Assembly (NCBI GenBank): GCA_036365145.1
Contig: JAEOAD010000048.1
Location: 10,404,501 to 10,468,500 of the forward strand
Length of the DNA stretch: 64,000 nucleotides
Direction: 5' to 3'
DNA from: Orientallactaga sibirica
Taxonomy: Eukaryota > Chordata > Mammalia > Rodentia > Dipodidae
The position numbers were made by a program, and so were the translations under genes. Below the pieces are notes generated by a model, which saw only the letters and a list, made by a program, of their open reading frames with translations, ran no database searches and was not told the origin of the DNA. Numbering within the stretch: the stretch's first letter is position 1; each line of letters opens with the position of its first letter. Below, piece by piece: positions 23,315 to 34,130 of the stretch.

Positions 23315-23341
<27 letters not shown>
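23018..23341 (+). mobile_element. Two B1 SINEs with long poly(A) tails
   Basis: B1 at about 23018-23199 ends in an uninterrupted run of about 38 A. The second, at about 23208-23341, lacks part of its middle and ends in about 26 A. AGAATCCCA repeats before, between and after them. Confidence 0.85.
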
Positions 23342-23349
<8 letters not shown>

Positions 23350-23509
23350 GAAAATGTCTATAAATCTAGTCACTGAATTTGTTTAAAGTTGTTTTGGGAA
23401 AATCATCAATTCTCTCCTCTCCTTTTTATCATCACTTCTATCTAACAAATGAATAAACTGAAGTCAAGAAAATTTCACTGGCTCATCAAGCACCAAGAAG
23501 CTCCTGTGA

Positions 23510-23727
23510 GAACTTCCAGTCAAGATGGTGGATTCCAAACCATGTTAGAACTCCAGGGGTGAAGTAAGAAAGCAGCAAAGAGGCTCGAGAGAAGGCTTAG
23601 CAGTTAAGGCGTTTGCCTGCAAAGCCAAAAGATCCTGGTTCGATTCTCCAGGACCTACGTAAGCCAGATGCACAAGCGGGTGCATCATCTGGAGTTTAAT
23701 TGCAATGGCTGGGAGCCCTGGCACACC

Positions 23728-23762
<35 letters not shown>

Positions 23763-24315
23763 TCTCCCTCTCTCCCTCTCTCCCTCTCTCCCTCTCTTTC
23801 TCTCCCTCCCTATCCCTCTCTGCCTCTTTCTAATAAATAAATAAATAAATAAATAGCAGCAAAAACAGGAGACAACCAAAATCTATGAAAATAAAAGACA
23901 GCTGACTCCCTAGGATGAGATGAACCACCCATCCAACGTTAGAGAGGAATTGGCAAGATGAGCAAAAGGGCTGCTCTCAAGGTAAGCCTGACAAACTGCA
24001 CCAGGGTATGGCAATAGACACCAAGGATACTCAAAACGTTATCAAAGCAGAATCCCAGACATTCTGAGAGCTCAACACTAAAAGGAGACTTATAACACTC
24101 TCACCAAGGCTCAGGGAACACTGTGGACGAGAGGGTGGAAAGATTGTAAGAGGCATACGGGGGGGATATCCAGAGGCATTCCTCCACACACAACTCATAA
24201 CCCATGGTGAATGAGAACCATCCCATGGAGGTGTGCCCTCAGTGGAATGGGGGCAGGGAAGAGGGGAATGGTACCAAGACAGGATGTGTCCAAACAAGGT
24301 TTCTACTTAATAAAG
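23510..24315 (+). mobile_element. Probable collapsed LINE-1 (5' end joined to 3' UTR)
   Basis: AACTTCCAGTCAAGATGGTG near 23513 resembles the 5' start of the LINE-1 at 45441. Near 24103, CACCAAGGCTCAGGGAACAC and GGGTGGAAAGATTGTAAGAG match rodent LINE-1 3' UTR text, as at about 51070. No ORF1 or ORF2 sequence lies between. A B2 at 23580-23854, flanked by AGCAGCAAA, interrupts it. The 5' assignment is weaker than the 3' one. Confidence 0.45.
23580..23854 (+). mobile_element. B2 SINE with long (TC)n
   Basis: Diverged head (GGCTCGAGAGAAGGCTTAG) and a roughly 90-base TC/CCCT tract at about 23730-23820 before the AAAT tail. Confidence 0.85.
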
Positions 24316-24316
24316 A

Positions 24317-24461
24317 GGGCTGGAGAGATGGCTTAGCAGTTAAGGTGCTTGCTTGCCTGTGAAGCCCAAGGACCCAGGTTCAATTCCCCAGTACCCACAT
24401 AAACCAGATGCACAAGGTTCTGAAGTTCATTTGTAGTAGCTACAGACCCTGGCACACCTGT

Positions 24462-24512
<51 letters not shown>

Positions 24513-24676
24513 TAAATTTAAAAAAATTTTTTTAAGCTGGGCATGCACATTCCTTTAGTCCCAGCACTCGAGAGGCAAAGGCAGGAGGACTGCCATGAGT
24601 AGGAGGCCACCCTAAGATTATATAGTGAATTGCAGGTCAACATGGGCTAGAAGCAAGACACTACCTCAAAGGGAAA

Positions 24677-24711
<35 letters not shown>

Positions 24712-24720
24712 ATATAAATT
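24317..24720 (+). mobile_element. B2 followed by B1
   Basis: B2 at about 24317-24533 has (TC)n at 24464-24508. B1 at about 24534-24720 ends in (AAAT)n at 24676-24716. Confidence 0.85.
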
Positions 24721-25868
24721 AAAAAGTCAAGTAAGAAGCTAAAGGCTAAATTTTAAATAATAAAAAAATGAGGAAAAAAAAGAAGCTAATGAATGGTATA
24801 ATTAGAACTACCTCATACCTGTTTCCAGTGTGTATGGCTGCAAACTGGCTTAATACATTTCAAAAGAAAATTATTGTCTGCGTTGGTGGTATACTGGTGA
24901 GCATAGCTGCCTTCCAAAAGAAAAATATGAAGCACCACAGTTATGGTACATGACTAATAAGCCAGCAATCTTTAAAGCACATAAAATGGTAGTCAGAAAT
25001 ATCAGCAATAAAGTCAATCTGGTCTGAGAGGCAAAAACAAGAGTCACTCAGAAAAATGAAGCTTAGCCGAGCATGGTGGCACAGGCAGAGGTAGAAGGAT
25101 AGCTGTGAGTTTGAGGCCACCCTGAGCTAGAGTGAGATCCTACCTCGAAAACCCAAACCAAAAGAAAGAAAGAAAGAAAGAGGGAGGGAAAGGGGGGGAG
25201 GGAGGGAGGGAGGGAGGGAGGGAGGGAGGGGGAAAGGGAGAGAAAAAGAAGCTTTTGCCTGACAACTGAGTAGTCACTGAACTCTCATTTGTTACTGAGT
25301 GATATATAAAGAAAAACCCTGTAGTATACCTAGAATTAAGCATGAAGTAAATTTTATTTACTTTTTTAAATCTTTCAGTACAAAACAAAATACAATTCAA
25401 TCTACTCAGTGCATATCTCAGCAAAAACTGTACAGGAATGGGGAGCCAACACAAGACTTCCAAAAGCCAGTTATCATTATATCTAGTTTGACCTACAAGA
25501 ACAATCTATGCAAAGCATTGATTCCTCAAACTGACTTAACTCAGGAAGCTCATTCTTCTAACAAAAATCTTGTAAAAATGTTCAACATATTCAAATGAAA
25601 GGAGTGCTGCTTTGGCAAATTGAGTGACAGGCACCTTCCATGACCACACTCATCATATGTCAAAAAGGTGCCCAAGGGAGTAATTTGATGTTCAAAACAT
25701 GAGTAGTTATAATAGCTTTTCTGGTATGTAATATCTATGAAAAATTACTAAACATATTAACAGAGCAAAAATTCCTCATTTCTACACTCATATGAATAAA
25801 GACAAGTTGTACTGTGATAGTATGTAGATGTGCTTTTGTTAAAGGCAAAAACGTTTTTCTTTTTTCTT
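24721..25868. other. PDS5B: Unique intron with a deleted B1 and purine microsatellite
   Basis: 24721-25060 and 25245-25868 show no recognised feature. Between them is a B1 with a large internal deletion (about 25064-25160), tailing into (AAAG)n and (GGGA)n at 25162-25240, bracketed by GAAGCTT repeats. Confidence 0.6.
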
Positions 25869-25878
25869 GACTTTTTTT

Positions 25879-25918
<40 letters not shown>

Positions 25919-26207
25919 CTTCTCACTCTAGCCCACAATGTCCAGGAACTCACTGTGTATTTCCAGGCTAACCTCAAACTCCCATCCATCATCCTACCTC
26001 AGACTAAAGGGATGTGCCCCAATACTCAGCAGGACTGCTTTTTTGTTTTGTTTTGTGTTTTGTTTTTCCAGGTAGGGTCTCACTCTAGCTCAAGCTGACC
26101 CGGAAATTCACTATATAGTCTCAGGGTGGCCTCAAACTCACTGCAATCCACCCACCTCTGCCTCCCAAGTGCTGAGATTAAAGGCATACACCACCACACC
26201 CAGCTAG
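25869..26207 (-). mobile_element. Two B1 SINEs, reverse orientation
   Basis: A diverged minus B1 at about 25869-26031, starting with (GT)n at 25881-25916, and a second at about 26037-26207 flanked by ACTGCTTTT-like repeats. Confidence 0.8.
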
Positions 26208-26328
26208 GCTGCTTTTTAAAACTACCTTATTACAAGTCTTTGAAAACACATTTGTAACACAGTATATACATTCATCTCAAGCTCTAATTGTGCCTATATT
26301 GTTTTTGCATATTTACAATAATAAAATT

Positions 26329-26466
26329 TGGCTGGGCATGGTGGCACACACCTTTAATCCCAGCACTTGGGAGGCAGAGGTAGGTGGATCACAGTGAGTT
26401 CGAGGCCACCCTGAGACTATATAGTGAATTCCAGGTCAGCCTGGGCTAGAGCAAGAGCCTACCTTG

Positions 26467-26498
<32 letters not shown>

Positions 26499-26738
26499 GT
26501 CAGGCATGGTGATGCATACCTTTAATCTCGGCACTCAGGAGGCAGAGGTAGGAGGCTCACAATGAGCTCACAAGGCCAGCCTGAGACTAGTGAATTCCAG
26601 GACAGCCTAGGCTAGAGTGAGACCCTACCTCCCAAAAAATAAATAAATAAATAAAAATTAAAGAAATTGTAAAAAAAAAAAAAAAAAAGAAGGAGAAGAA
26701 GAAGAAGAACAACAACAACAACAACAACAACAACAACT
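26329..26738 (+). mobile_element. Two B1 SINEs and (GAA)n/(CAA)n tract
   Basis: B1 at about 26329-26490 and 26498-26640. The tail of the second evolves through AAAT and A tracts into (GAA)n and (CAA)n at about 26690-26738. Confidence 0.82.
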
Positions 26739-26887
26739 CCCTTTTAAAAGCAAGCATTCAGTGGGCCTTTTGCTCGTGTCCCATTGAGCCATCAAGAAGG
26801 GACAGAGTGAAAACACCACTTTTAGGTGACATGGTAGCATATGCTATTTAGTTCAATCAGTGGTGTGACAAGGTTAAAAAAAATTTC

Positions 26888-27347
26888 AGGGCTGAAGAGA
26901 TGACTTAGCAGTTAAAGCACTTGCCTGCAAAGCCTGAGGATACATGTTCAATTCTCCAGGTCCCACATAAGCCAGATGCACAAGGTGATGCAAGCGCACA
27001 AGGTGGCACACATGTCTGGAATTCAATTACAGTGGCTAGAGGCCCTGGAGTGCCTATTTTCTCCTCTCCCTCCCTCCCCCTCCCTATCATTTAAAAAAAA
27101 AAAAAAAAAAAAGACCAATCTGTTGGGCTTGCCTCAAAAACAAACAAAATTCAGGGGGAGTAGTTGGAGAGATGGCTCAGCTGTTAAGGCACTTGCCTGC
27201 AAAGCCTAACAACCGGAATTCAATACCTATGTACTGAAGACAGATGCATAAAGTGGTGTATATATCTGAAGTTCATTTGCCATGGCTAGACACCCTGGCA
27301 CGCCCATTCTCATCTCCTCTCTCCCCTCTCCCTCTCTGTCTCTCTCT

Positions 27348-27394
<47 letters not shown>

Positions 27395-27712
27395 TAATTT
27401 GTATTCTTAATTTTAGTTCTGTATGTACTTTTCCATTCTGTTTGGAGATACTTCTCTTTGGTGTGTGGTGGTGGTAATTTTACAAAAAAATATAATTATG
27501 GGCTGGAGAGATGGCTTAGAGGTTAAGGCATTTGCCTGTGAAGCCAAAGGATCCCAGTTCGATTCTCCAGGACCCACGTAAGCCAGATGCACAAGGGGTG
27601 TATACATCTGGAGTTTGTATGCAGTGGCTGGAGGCCCTGGCATGCCCATTCTCTCCCTCTCCCTCTCTCTCTCTCTCTATCCTTGCAAATAAGTAAGTAA
27701 ATAATTTTTAAA
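26888..27712 (+). mobile_element. Three B2 SINEs
   Basis: Copies at about 26888-27111, 27161-27395 (with (TG)n at 27351-27391) and 27499-27712. The first carries a small duplication of CACAAGGTG text. Confidence 0.82.
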
Positions 27713-27724
27713 AATAACAGAATT

Positions 27725-28046
27725 ATGCCTGGCTTTGTGGCACAGACCTTTAATCCCAGTACATGGGAGGTAGGTGCAGGAAGATCTCTGTGAGTTCAAG
27801 GCTAGCCTGGGACTACAGAGCAAGTTACAGCCTGGGCTAGAAAACCCTTCCTTGAAAAAACTAAAAATAAATAAGCAAAACAATTATTACAGCTGGACAT
27901 GGTGGCACACACTCTTTATCCAAGCATTCAGAAGGCACAGGTAGGAAGATCACAATGAGTTGGAGGCCACTCTGAGGCTACATAATAAATTCCAGGTCAG
28001 CCTGGACTAGAGCAAGACCCTACCTTGAAAAACCAAAAAATACTAA
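27725..28046 (+). mobile_element. Two diverged B1 SINEs
   Basis: Bodies at about 27725-27870 and 27890-28046, with several substitutions relative to the younger copies. Confidence 0.75.
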
Positions 28047-28047
28047 T

Positions 28048-28215
28048 GGGGGCTAGAGAGATGGCTCATGCCTTTCATCCTAGCACTAAGGAAGCAGAGG
28101 TAAGAGGATCACTGTGAGTTTAAGGCCAGCCTGAGACTACATAGTGAATTCCAGGTTAGCCTGGGCTAAACTGAAACCCTACCTCAAAAAAACAAAAATA
28201 AAAATAAAAAGCAAA
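28048..28215 (+). mobile_element. Chimeric SINE: B2 start joined to B1 body
   Basis: GGGGCTAGAGAGATGGCTCA at about 28048-28068 is the B2 start. It continues without a gap into TGCCTTTCATCCTAGCAC, the B1 body, through to the B1 A tail. The B2 GATGGCTCA and B1 GTGGCACATGCC share TGGC and CA at the switch. Confidence 0.7.
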
Positions 28216-28289
28216 GGTCTTTCTTATAACAGTAGAGAAGCCTAGGACCACAGTATGACCTACCTCCTGCTCAACATCAACCACATGTA

Positions 28290-28540
28290 TTAGTAATTTT
28301 TCTCATTGCTGGATCACATGACTGACCAAAAGCAACTTACAAGAAGTTCTTTTAGCTCACAGCTTAAAAGGTAGAGTCCCTCAAAGCATGAAAGGTACCG
28401 TGGAAGAAGTGGCTCATGGTCACAGCAGGACCGTGAGAGGGCTGGCTCACATTTAGGGTGAGCCTTCCCTCTTCTATTAAACCTCTCTGGACGTGCCCTC
28501 ACGCTGAGGTGATTCTAAACACTGTCAAGTTAACAATAAA
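28290..28540 (-). mobile_element. LTR-like fragment of a rodent MaLR-type element
   Basis: GACCAAAAGCAACTTACAAG and GGTGATTCTAAACACTGTCA resemble the complement of rodent MaLR-like LTRs. It is decayed, and the subfamily cannot be named from memory. Confidence 0.45.
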
Positions 28541-28552
28541 GATTTAATATAA

Positions 28553-28748
28553 AGCCGGGCGTGGTGGCACGCCTTTAATCCCAGCACTCGGGAGGCAGAG
28601 GTAGGAGGATTGCCATGAGTTCGAGGCCACCCTGAGACTACAGAGTGAATTCCAGGACAGCCTGAGTTAGAGTGAGACCCTACCTCGAAAAACCAAAAAT
28701 AAATAAATAAATAAATAAATAAACAAACAAACCAAAAAAAAAAAAAAG
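28553..28748 (+). mobile_element. B1 SINE with target-site duplication
   Basis: Young-looking B1 with an (AAAT)n tail, flanked by AAGATTTAATATAA on both sides. Confidence 0.9.
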
Positions 28749-28895
28749 ATTTAATATAACGTCCATCCTTATCAACTTGGCACCCAAATATATCATTTTT
28801 AAACTATAATATTCCACCACTGGTTCTCAAAGGTAGGGGACTTTCAAAATCCTGGATTTTTACATTCTCTGAGGCAATGAACAAGAATTAGGAAA

Positions 28896-29118
28896 GAGAT
28901 CTGGAGAGATGGCTTAGCAGTTAAAGTGCTTGTATGTGAAGCCAAAGGATACACGTTCTATTCTCCAGAGCCCACGTAAGCCAGACACACAAAAGTGAGG
29001 CAAATGCAAGGTCGCACATGCCCAGTAGGTGGTGCAAGCACCTGGAGTTCAATTGCACTGACTGAGGCCCTGGCATGACAATTCTCTCTCTCTCTCTAAA
29101 AAAGAATTTAAAAGAAAA
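28896..29118 (+). mobile_element. B2 with small internal insertion
   Basis: Carries extra GTGAGGCAAATGCAAGGTCG text in the same place as the insertion of the variant subfamily at 4896, but otherwise reads as ordinary B2. It may be an intermediate. AAGAATTAGGAAAG flanks it. Confidence 0.75.
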
Positions 29119-29168
29119 AAAGAATTAGGAAAGGAGTGACTCATGCCATTCAAAGATTTGTTTGTTGA

Positions 29169-29256
29169 GGGCTGGAGAGATGGTTTAGTGGTTAAAATGC
29201 TTGCCTGCAAAGCCAAAGGACCCAGGTTCGATTCCCCATGTAAGCCAGATGCACAA
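29169..29256 (+). mobile_element. B2 head only, no tail
   Basis: B2 from GGGCTGG to CCAGATGCACA, then straight into CAAAGATTTATTTGT (29254-29268), which matches CAAAGATTTGTTTGT at 29151-29165 in 14 of 15 positions. This is a clean insertion of a truncated, tailless SINE. Confidence 0.8.
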
Positions 29257-29399
29257 AGATTTATTTGTCAATTACAATAGTGAATTGTCCTCTTGTCTTC
29301 ACTTTTCCTCCCCATGGTCCCCTGAACTTGTCAGGACCCGAAGTCAGAAACATAAAGAAAAGTCAGTAAAATATATGAAAAATTCAGCAACATGAATGC

Positions 29400-30930
29400 A
29401 AAAGTCATCTGGGTGATAAAGGCTAAATACAGCTAGCCTACAGCCACCATTACACTGAATGAGAATGAACTAAAATATTCCCTCTCAAATCAGCAACACC
29501 CCAGGGGTTCACTCCTATTCAATGTAGAACGCAAAGTTTGAGCAATCCTAAAGTTCGTATGGAAGCCCAAAAAGTCCAAAGAGCCAAAGCAATCCTTAGC
29601 AGAAATAGTAATGCTGGACATTTTGCAATCCCTGATATCAAATTATATGAAAGAAAAACTGCAATTTACTGGCAAAAAGACAGATAATAGGACAGAGTAC
29701 GGGATTCAGAAATAAACCCATACCAACTGGGCATGGTAACACACACCTTTAATCCCAGCATTTGGTAGGCAGAGGTAGGAGGATCACTGTGAGTTTGAGA
29801 CCACCCTGAGACTACATAGTGAATTCCAGGTCAGCCTGGGCTAGAGTGAAATCCTACCGGGAAGGGGAGGGGAGGGGAGGGGAGGGGAGGGGAGGGGAGG
29901 GGGGAGGGGAGGGGGGGGGGGGGAGGGGGGGGGAGGGAGGGGAGGGGAGGGACCTCATGAAACTGTTACCACGCTGAAATATTGAATTTTTGATAATGTA
30001 ACTCTGTTCTTGAGTCATGGTCATTCTTATTTGGCTCTAGAATAAACTATCTTCCATACCCTTTGAGGCAAGAATTATGGTTTGCAGGTGTTTGGTTTGG
30101 TTTTGCGGATCTATTACTAGTTTTGCACTAATAGAAGAAATCAGAGACCTCACAAAACACTAAAAATAGAACTACCATATGACTCAGCTATACCACTCCT
30201 GGATATATACCGAAGAGATTCTGAAGTCCACATACCACCAAGAAACTTATATATCGTATTTATTGCTGCACTAGTCACAATAACTGGGCAGTGGAACCAA
30301 CCTAGATATCCACAAGCAGATAAAGAAAATGTGACACATATGCAACAATAGAACTTTACTTATCCATGAAGGAAAATGAGTTCATGACATTTACAGAAAA
30401 ATGGGTAGAACTGGAAATCATTATGTAAGTAAGCCACACGCAATCAAGACTCAAGAATAGGCCACATCAGGAAAAAAGAAATGCTGTATGTTTCCTCTCA
30501 TATGCAGAACATGTATTTAAAATTATATGTACATTTGTGTATCTGTATGTCTATAAGATCATGAAACTGTAAAGGGAATCATGCCTGAAAGAAGAGATCT
30601 TAAGAGACAAGCATTTGAAAAAGAGACAGTGATAGAAACATGTGACAAGAAGGAAAACATGTGACAAGAGGAAAGGAAGGGGACCAGCCAGAGGCAGGCG
30701 ATATGCACAAAGGAGGGCAGTGGGGGACAAATTAGACCCACGCATAATAGTGCAGAAGTAGGAAAAAATGGCATATGAAATCCATTACTTTGTATGCTAA
30801 CTTAAAATGAATGAAGAGATACTAAATGACAGAGAACACTGAACGGCTACTAAGCAAAAACTAAGAAAAAGAAAATATAAACATGAAAATAAAATATAAG
30901 CAATCAATGTACACAGTAACAAGTTTAATT
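29400..30930 (+). mobile_element. Decayed LINE-1 ORF2 and 3' UTR
   Basis: 29450-29700 aligns in broken frames to the RT C-terminal flank (CTACAGCCACCATTACACTG and AATCCCTGATATCAAATTAT). 30140-30480 aligns to the ORF2 C-terminus (CATATGACTCAGCTATACCA). 30484-30930 looks like 3' UTR. A B1 at 29718-29857 and (GGGGA)n at 29858-29952 interrupt it. Much of ORF2 between the two parts is missing. Confidence 0.7.
29858..29952 (+). repeat. (GGGGA)n microsatellite
   Basis: About 95 bases of GGGGA units grown from a B1 tail, with G runs up to about 12. The G-rich strand is the template strand for PDS5B transcription. Confidence 0.95.
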
Positions 30931-30978
30931 TGGGAACCAAAAGTGAGAGCTAAATTAAAACACTGAGCAACAAAAAAA

Positions 30979-31775
30979 AGCACTCGGGAGGCAGAGGTTG
31001 GGAGGCCACCCTGAGACTACATAGTTAATTCCAGGTCAGCCTGGACCAGAGTGAGACCCTACCTCGCCCTCTGCAAAAAAAAAAAAAAAAAAAAAAAAAA
31101 ACAGGGAAGTTGGGAAGAGAGAAGGTGACTTTGTATCACATTTTTAAAAGGCTAGAATTTCAACGTAATGATTTAAAGTGGGGGAGAGGGAGAAAGACTT
31201 TGGAATAATAACTTTCCTACCAAAAATCAAAAATATATACTGGTTGAGCCCAAATAGCCTTTATAAAAACAATCAAGAAGCTGGGCGAGGTGGTGCACGC
31301 CTTTAATCCCAGCACTCGGGAGGCAGAGGTAGGAGGATTGCCCTGAGTTCGAGGCCACCCTGAGACTACATAGTGAATTCCAGGTAAGCCTGGGCTAGAG
31401 TGGGACCCTACCTTGAAAAATCAGAAAAAGGGAAAAAGAAAAAAAAAAAAAATCAAGAGACAACAAGGGTAAGAGGAAAGGCAAACAGAAAACAGAAGTC
31501 AGCACTATGGAGGCTAAAACCAGGAAGATGGCAGGTCAAGGCTAGTCTGGGTTCCATATACTTTCCAAGCCTGGTTGGGCTATACACTGAGACCCTGCCT
31601 CAAAAAGCCAAAACAAACCAGGCGTGGTGGTGCACGCCTTTAATCCCAGCACTCGGGAGGCAGAGGTAGGAGGATCACCAAGAGTTCGAGGCCATCCTGA
31701 GAATAAAGAGTGAATTCCAGGTCAGCCTGGGCTAGAGTGAGACCCTACCTCGAAAAACCAAAAAAAAAAAAAAAG
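30979..31775 (+). mobile_element. B1 cluster
   Basis: B1 copies at about 30979-31100 (head missing, internal deletion), 31281-31453, an older B1-like element at 31495-31610 and a young copy at 31616-31775. 31101-31280 is unassigned. Confidence 0.75.
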
Positions 31776-31874
31776 TTTCAATTCACCAGAAAGTGATTTC
31801 AATTTATATAAACTATAAACCATAAAAACTAATACATGCAGGATTATGTGACATACCTACCAACACAGTACAAA

Positions 31875-32076
31875 AATTTTTTAATATTTTTATTTATCTA
31901 TTTGCAAGCAGAGAAAGAAGAGAGACTAGGTGTGTCAGGGCCTCCTGCCGCTGCAAACAAACTCCAGATGCATGTGCCACTTTGTGCATCAGCTGTACAT
32001 GGGAACTGGGATATCAATCTCGGGTTGTTAGGCTTTGCAGGCAAGAGCCTTAACCTCTAAGCCACTCCTTCAGCCC
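31875..32076 (-). mobile_element. B2 SINE, reverse orientation
   Basis: Complete reverse copy flanked by CACAGTACA repeats (about 31864 and 32077). Confidence 0.82.
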
Positions 32077-32651
32077 ACAGTACATATTTTAACCCATCTT
32101 TTTCATTTCTGATATACTAGAAAATTAAGTTTGATGTATGACTTAGAGCCTCGCTTCTTAACACTGTGACTCATGACCCAATAAGGGGTTACATCGCTGA
32201 ATGTAGCGAAGCAAAACAGAAGGCAGTATTAAAATATAGCACAATTACCATTGAATTCAAAGTCAGGTGCATGATGAATCAAGATGTTTCTAGCAGAGTT
32301 CATGCATGTTTCATTTACATGACTTCATGCAGTCTTGTTTCTGGACAGGCAGCATGTGTGCTTTACACTGTGCATGCCACCCGGCCAGGCAAGGCCAACA
32401 AACACTACCTGAAACACCTCAGCTGATCTGAGACTTGGTGTGTTATGAAACAGTGTTTTTACAATACATGCAAGGTTTTCTGCTCTTAAGGAACCACAGT
32501 AGTTTAATTACAAAAAAACAAAGACATTTAACATTTTCCTACCATCCTACGTCAGCAAATTAGGATATCTTTGAATTATAATGTATTAGAATAAAATTTT
32601 TAAATTGCTGTTTGAATTGCTGATTAAAAGTTTCATTTAAAAATTATTAAT
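32077..32651. other. PDS5B: Unique intron or unrecognised old repeat
   Basis: ACTGTGACTCATGACCCAAT near 32163 is faintly reminiscent of a hAT-type rodent element, but the rest does not follow it. No exon signature was seen. Confidence 0.4.
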
Positions 32652-32976
32652 AGGCCAGGCGTGGTGGCGCACGCATTTAATCCCAGCACATGGGAGGCAG
32701 AGGTAGGAGGATCACTGTGAGTTCGAGGCCATCCTGAGACTACATAGTGAATTCCATGTCAGCCTCGGCTAAAGTGAGACCCTACCTCGAAAAACCAAAA
32801 AAAAAAAAAAAAAAAAAAATCATTAATGGGCTGGAGAGATGGCTTAGCGGTTAAGGTGTTTGCCTGCAAAGCCAAAAGGATCCCAGGTCGACTCTTCAGG
32901 AACCACGTAAGCCAGATACACAAAGGGGCGCATGCATCTGGAGTTTGTTTGCAGTGGCTGGAAGCCCTGGAGTGCC

Positions 32977-33069
<93 letters not shown>
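32652..33069 (+). mobile_element. B1 then B2
   Basis: B1 at about 32652-32818 and B2 at about 32828-33069 with (TC)n and a roughly 50-base (AAAT)n tail. AAAATCATTAA flanks the B2. Confidence 0.88.
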
Positions 33070-33097
33070 AATATACTTTTTTAAAAATCATTAAATA

Positions 33098-33440
33098 GCC
33101 AGGCGTAGCACATGCCTTTTTATTTTTATTTTTTAATTTTTTATTTATTTTGTTTTTTCGAGGTAGGGTCTCACTCCAGCTCAGGCTGACCTGGAATTCA
33201 CTATGTAGTCTCAGGGTGGCCTCGAACTCATGGCAATCCTCCTACCTCTGCCTCCCGAGTGCTGGATTAAAGGCATGCACCACTACGCCCAGCTTGGCAC
33301 ATGCCTTTTTAATCCCAGCACTCAGGAGGCAGAGCTGGGAGGACTGCTGTGAGTTTGAGGCCACCATGAGACTACATAATGAATTCCAGGTCATCCTGGA
33401 CCATAGGGAAAGCCTGCCTTGAAAAAACAAACAAACAAAA
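33098..33440. mobile_element. B1 interrupted by an inverted B1
   Basis: A plus B1 (33098-33120, resuming 33297-33440) is split by a minus B1 at about 33121-33294. GCACATGCCTTTTTA occurs on both sides (about 33107 and 33297), proving the order of insertion. Confidence 0.88.
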
Positions 33441-33761
33441 CAAACAAAAAATCATTAAATATATTTTGCTGTGGAATGAGGACAGAATCTCCAACAATTT
33501 TCTGAAATGGCCTTCAACATCCTTCTTCCATAATGCATTTATGGGTTTGTGCAAAGCAGCACTCTCAGCACTGACAAACATAACCTGGCAAACACTGAAG
33601 ATGCTCTGCAGCTGACAAGATCAACTCTTAGACAAGATTCAATCTTCAAGTAAAAATGAACAAGTGCATCTATTTTATTAGTGTGCAAATTAGCTTTTCT
33701 CTTTACTAAATGGTAAAGTTTTAAGTATATTAAACAATTCATTTTAAAAATATTTATTTAC

Positions 33762-33975
33762 CAAGTATGGTGGCATATGCCTTCAATCCCAGCACTAGGA
33801 AGGGGGAGGTAGGAGAGTCGCTATGAGTTCGAGGCCAGCCTGAACTACAGAGTGAGTGCCAGGTCAGCCTGGGTTATATAGAGTGAGACTCTACCTCACA
33901 AAAACCAATACATAGACAGACAGACAGACAGACAGACACACACACACACACACACACAAAGACAGACAGACAGGG
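33762..33975 (+). mobile_element. B1 with (GACA)n/(CA)n tail
   Basis: B1 body at about 33762-33908, then GACA and CA microsatellites to about 33972. Confidence 0.8.
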
Positions 33976-34130
33976 AGAATAATGGGAGGCCAGGACCTCC
34001 TGCTACTGCAAATGAAGTCCAAACACATGGGTCACTTTGTGCATCTGGCTTTATGGAGTTACTGGGGAATCAATCAAACCCAAGGTTGGTAGGCTTTGAA
34101 AACAAGGGCCTTTAACCACTAGTCTTTAAC
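33976..34130 (-). mobile_element. B2 fragment, reverse orientation
   Basis: Diverged reverse B2 abutting, and probably truncating, the left end of the MaLR element at 34131. Confidence 0.65.

Noticed and set aside
32110..32460. Possible URR1-like hAT element near ACTGTGACTCATGACCCAAT
   Set aside because: Only a short stretch is reminiscent; the remainder does not follow the family and no terminal repeats were identified.
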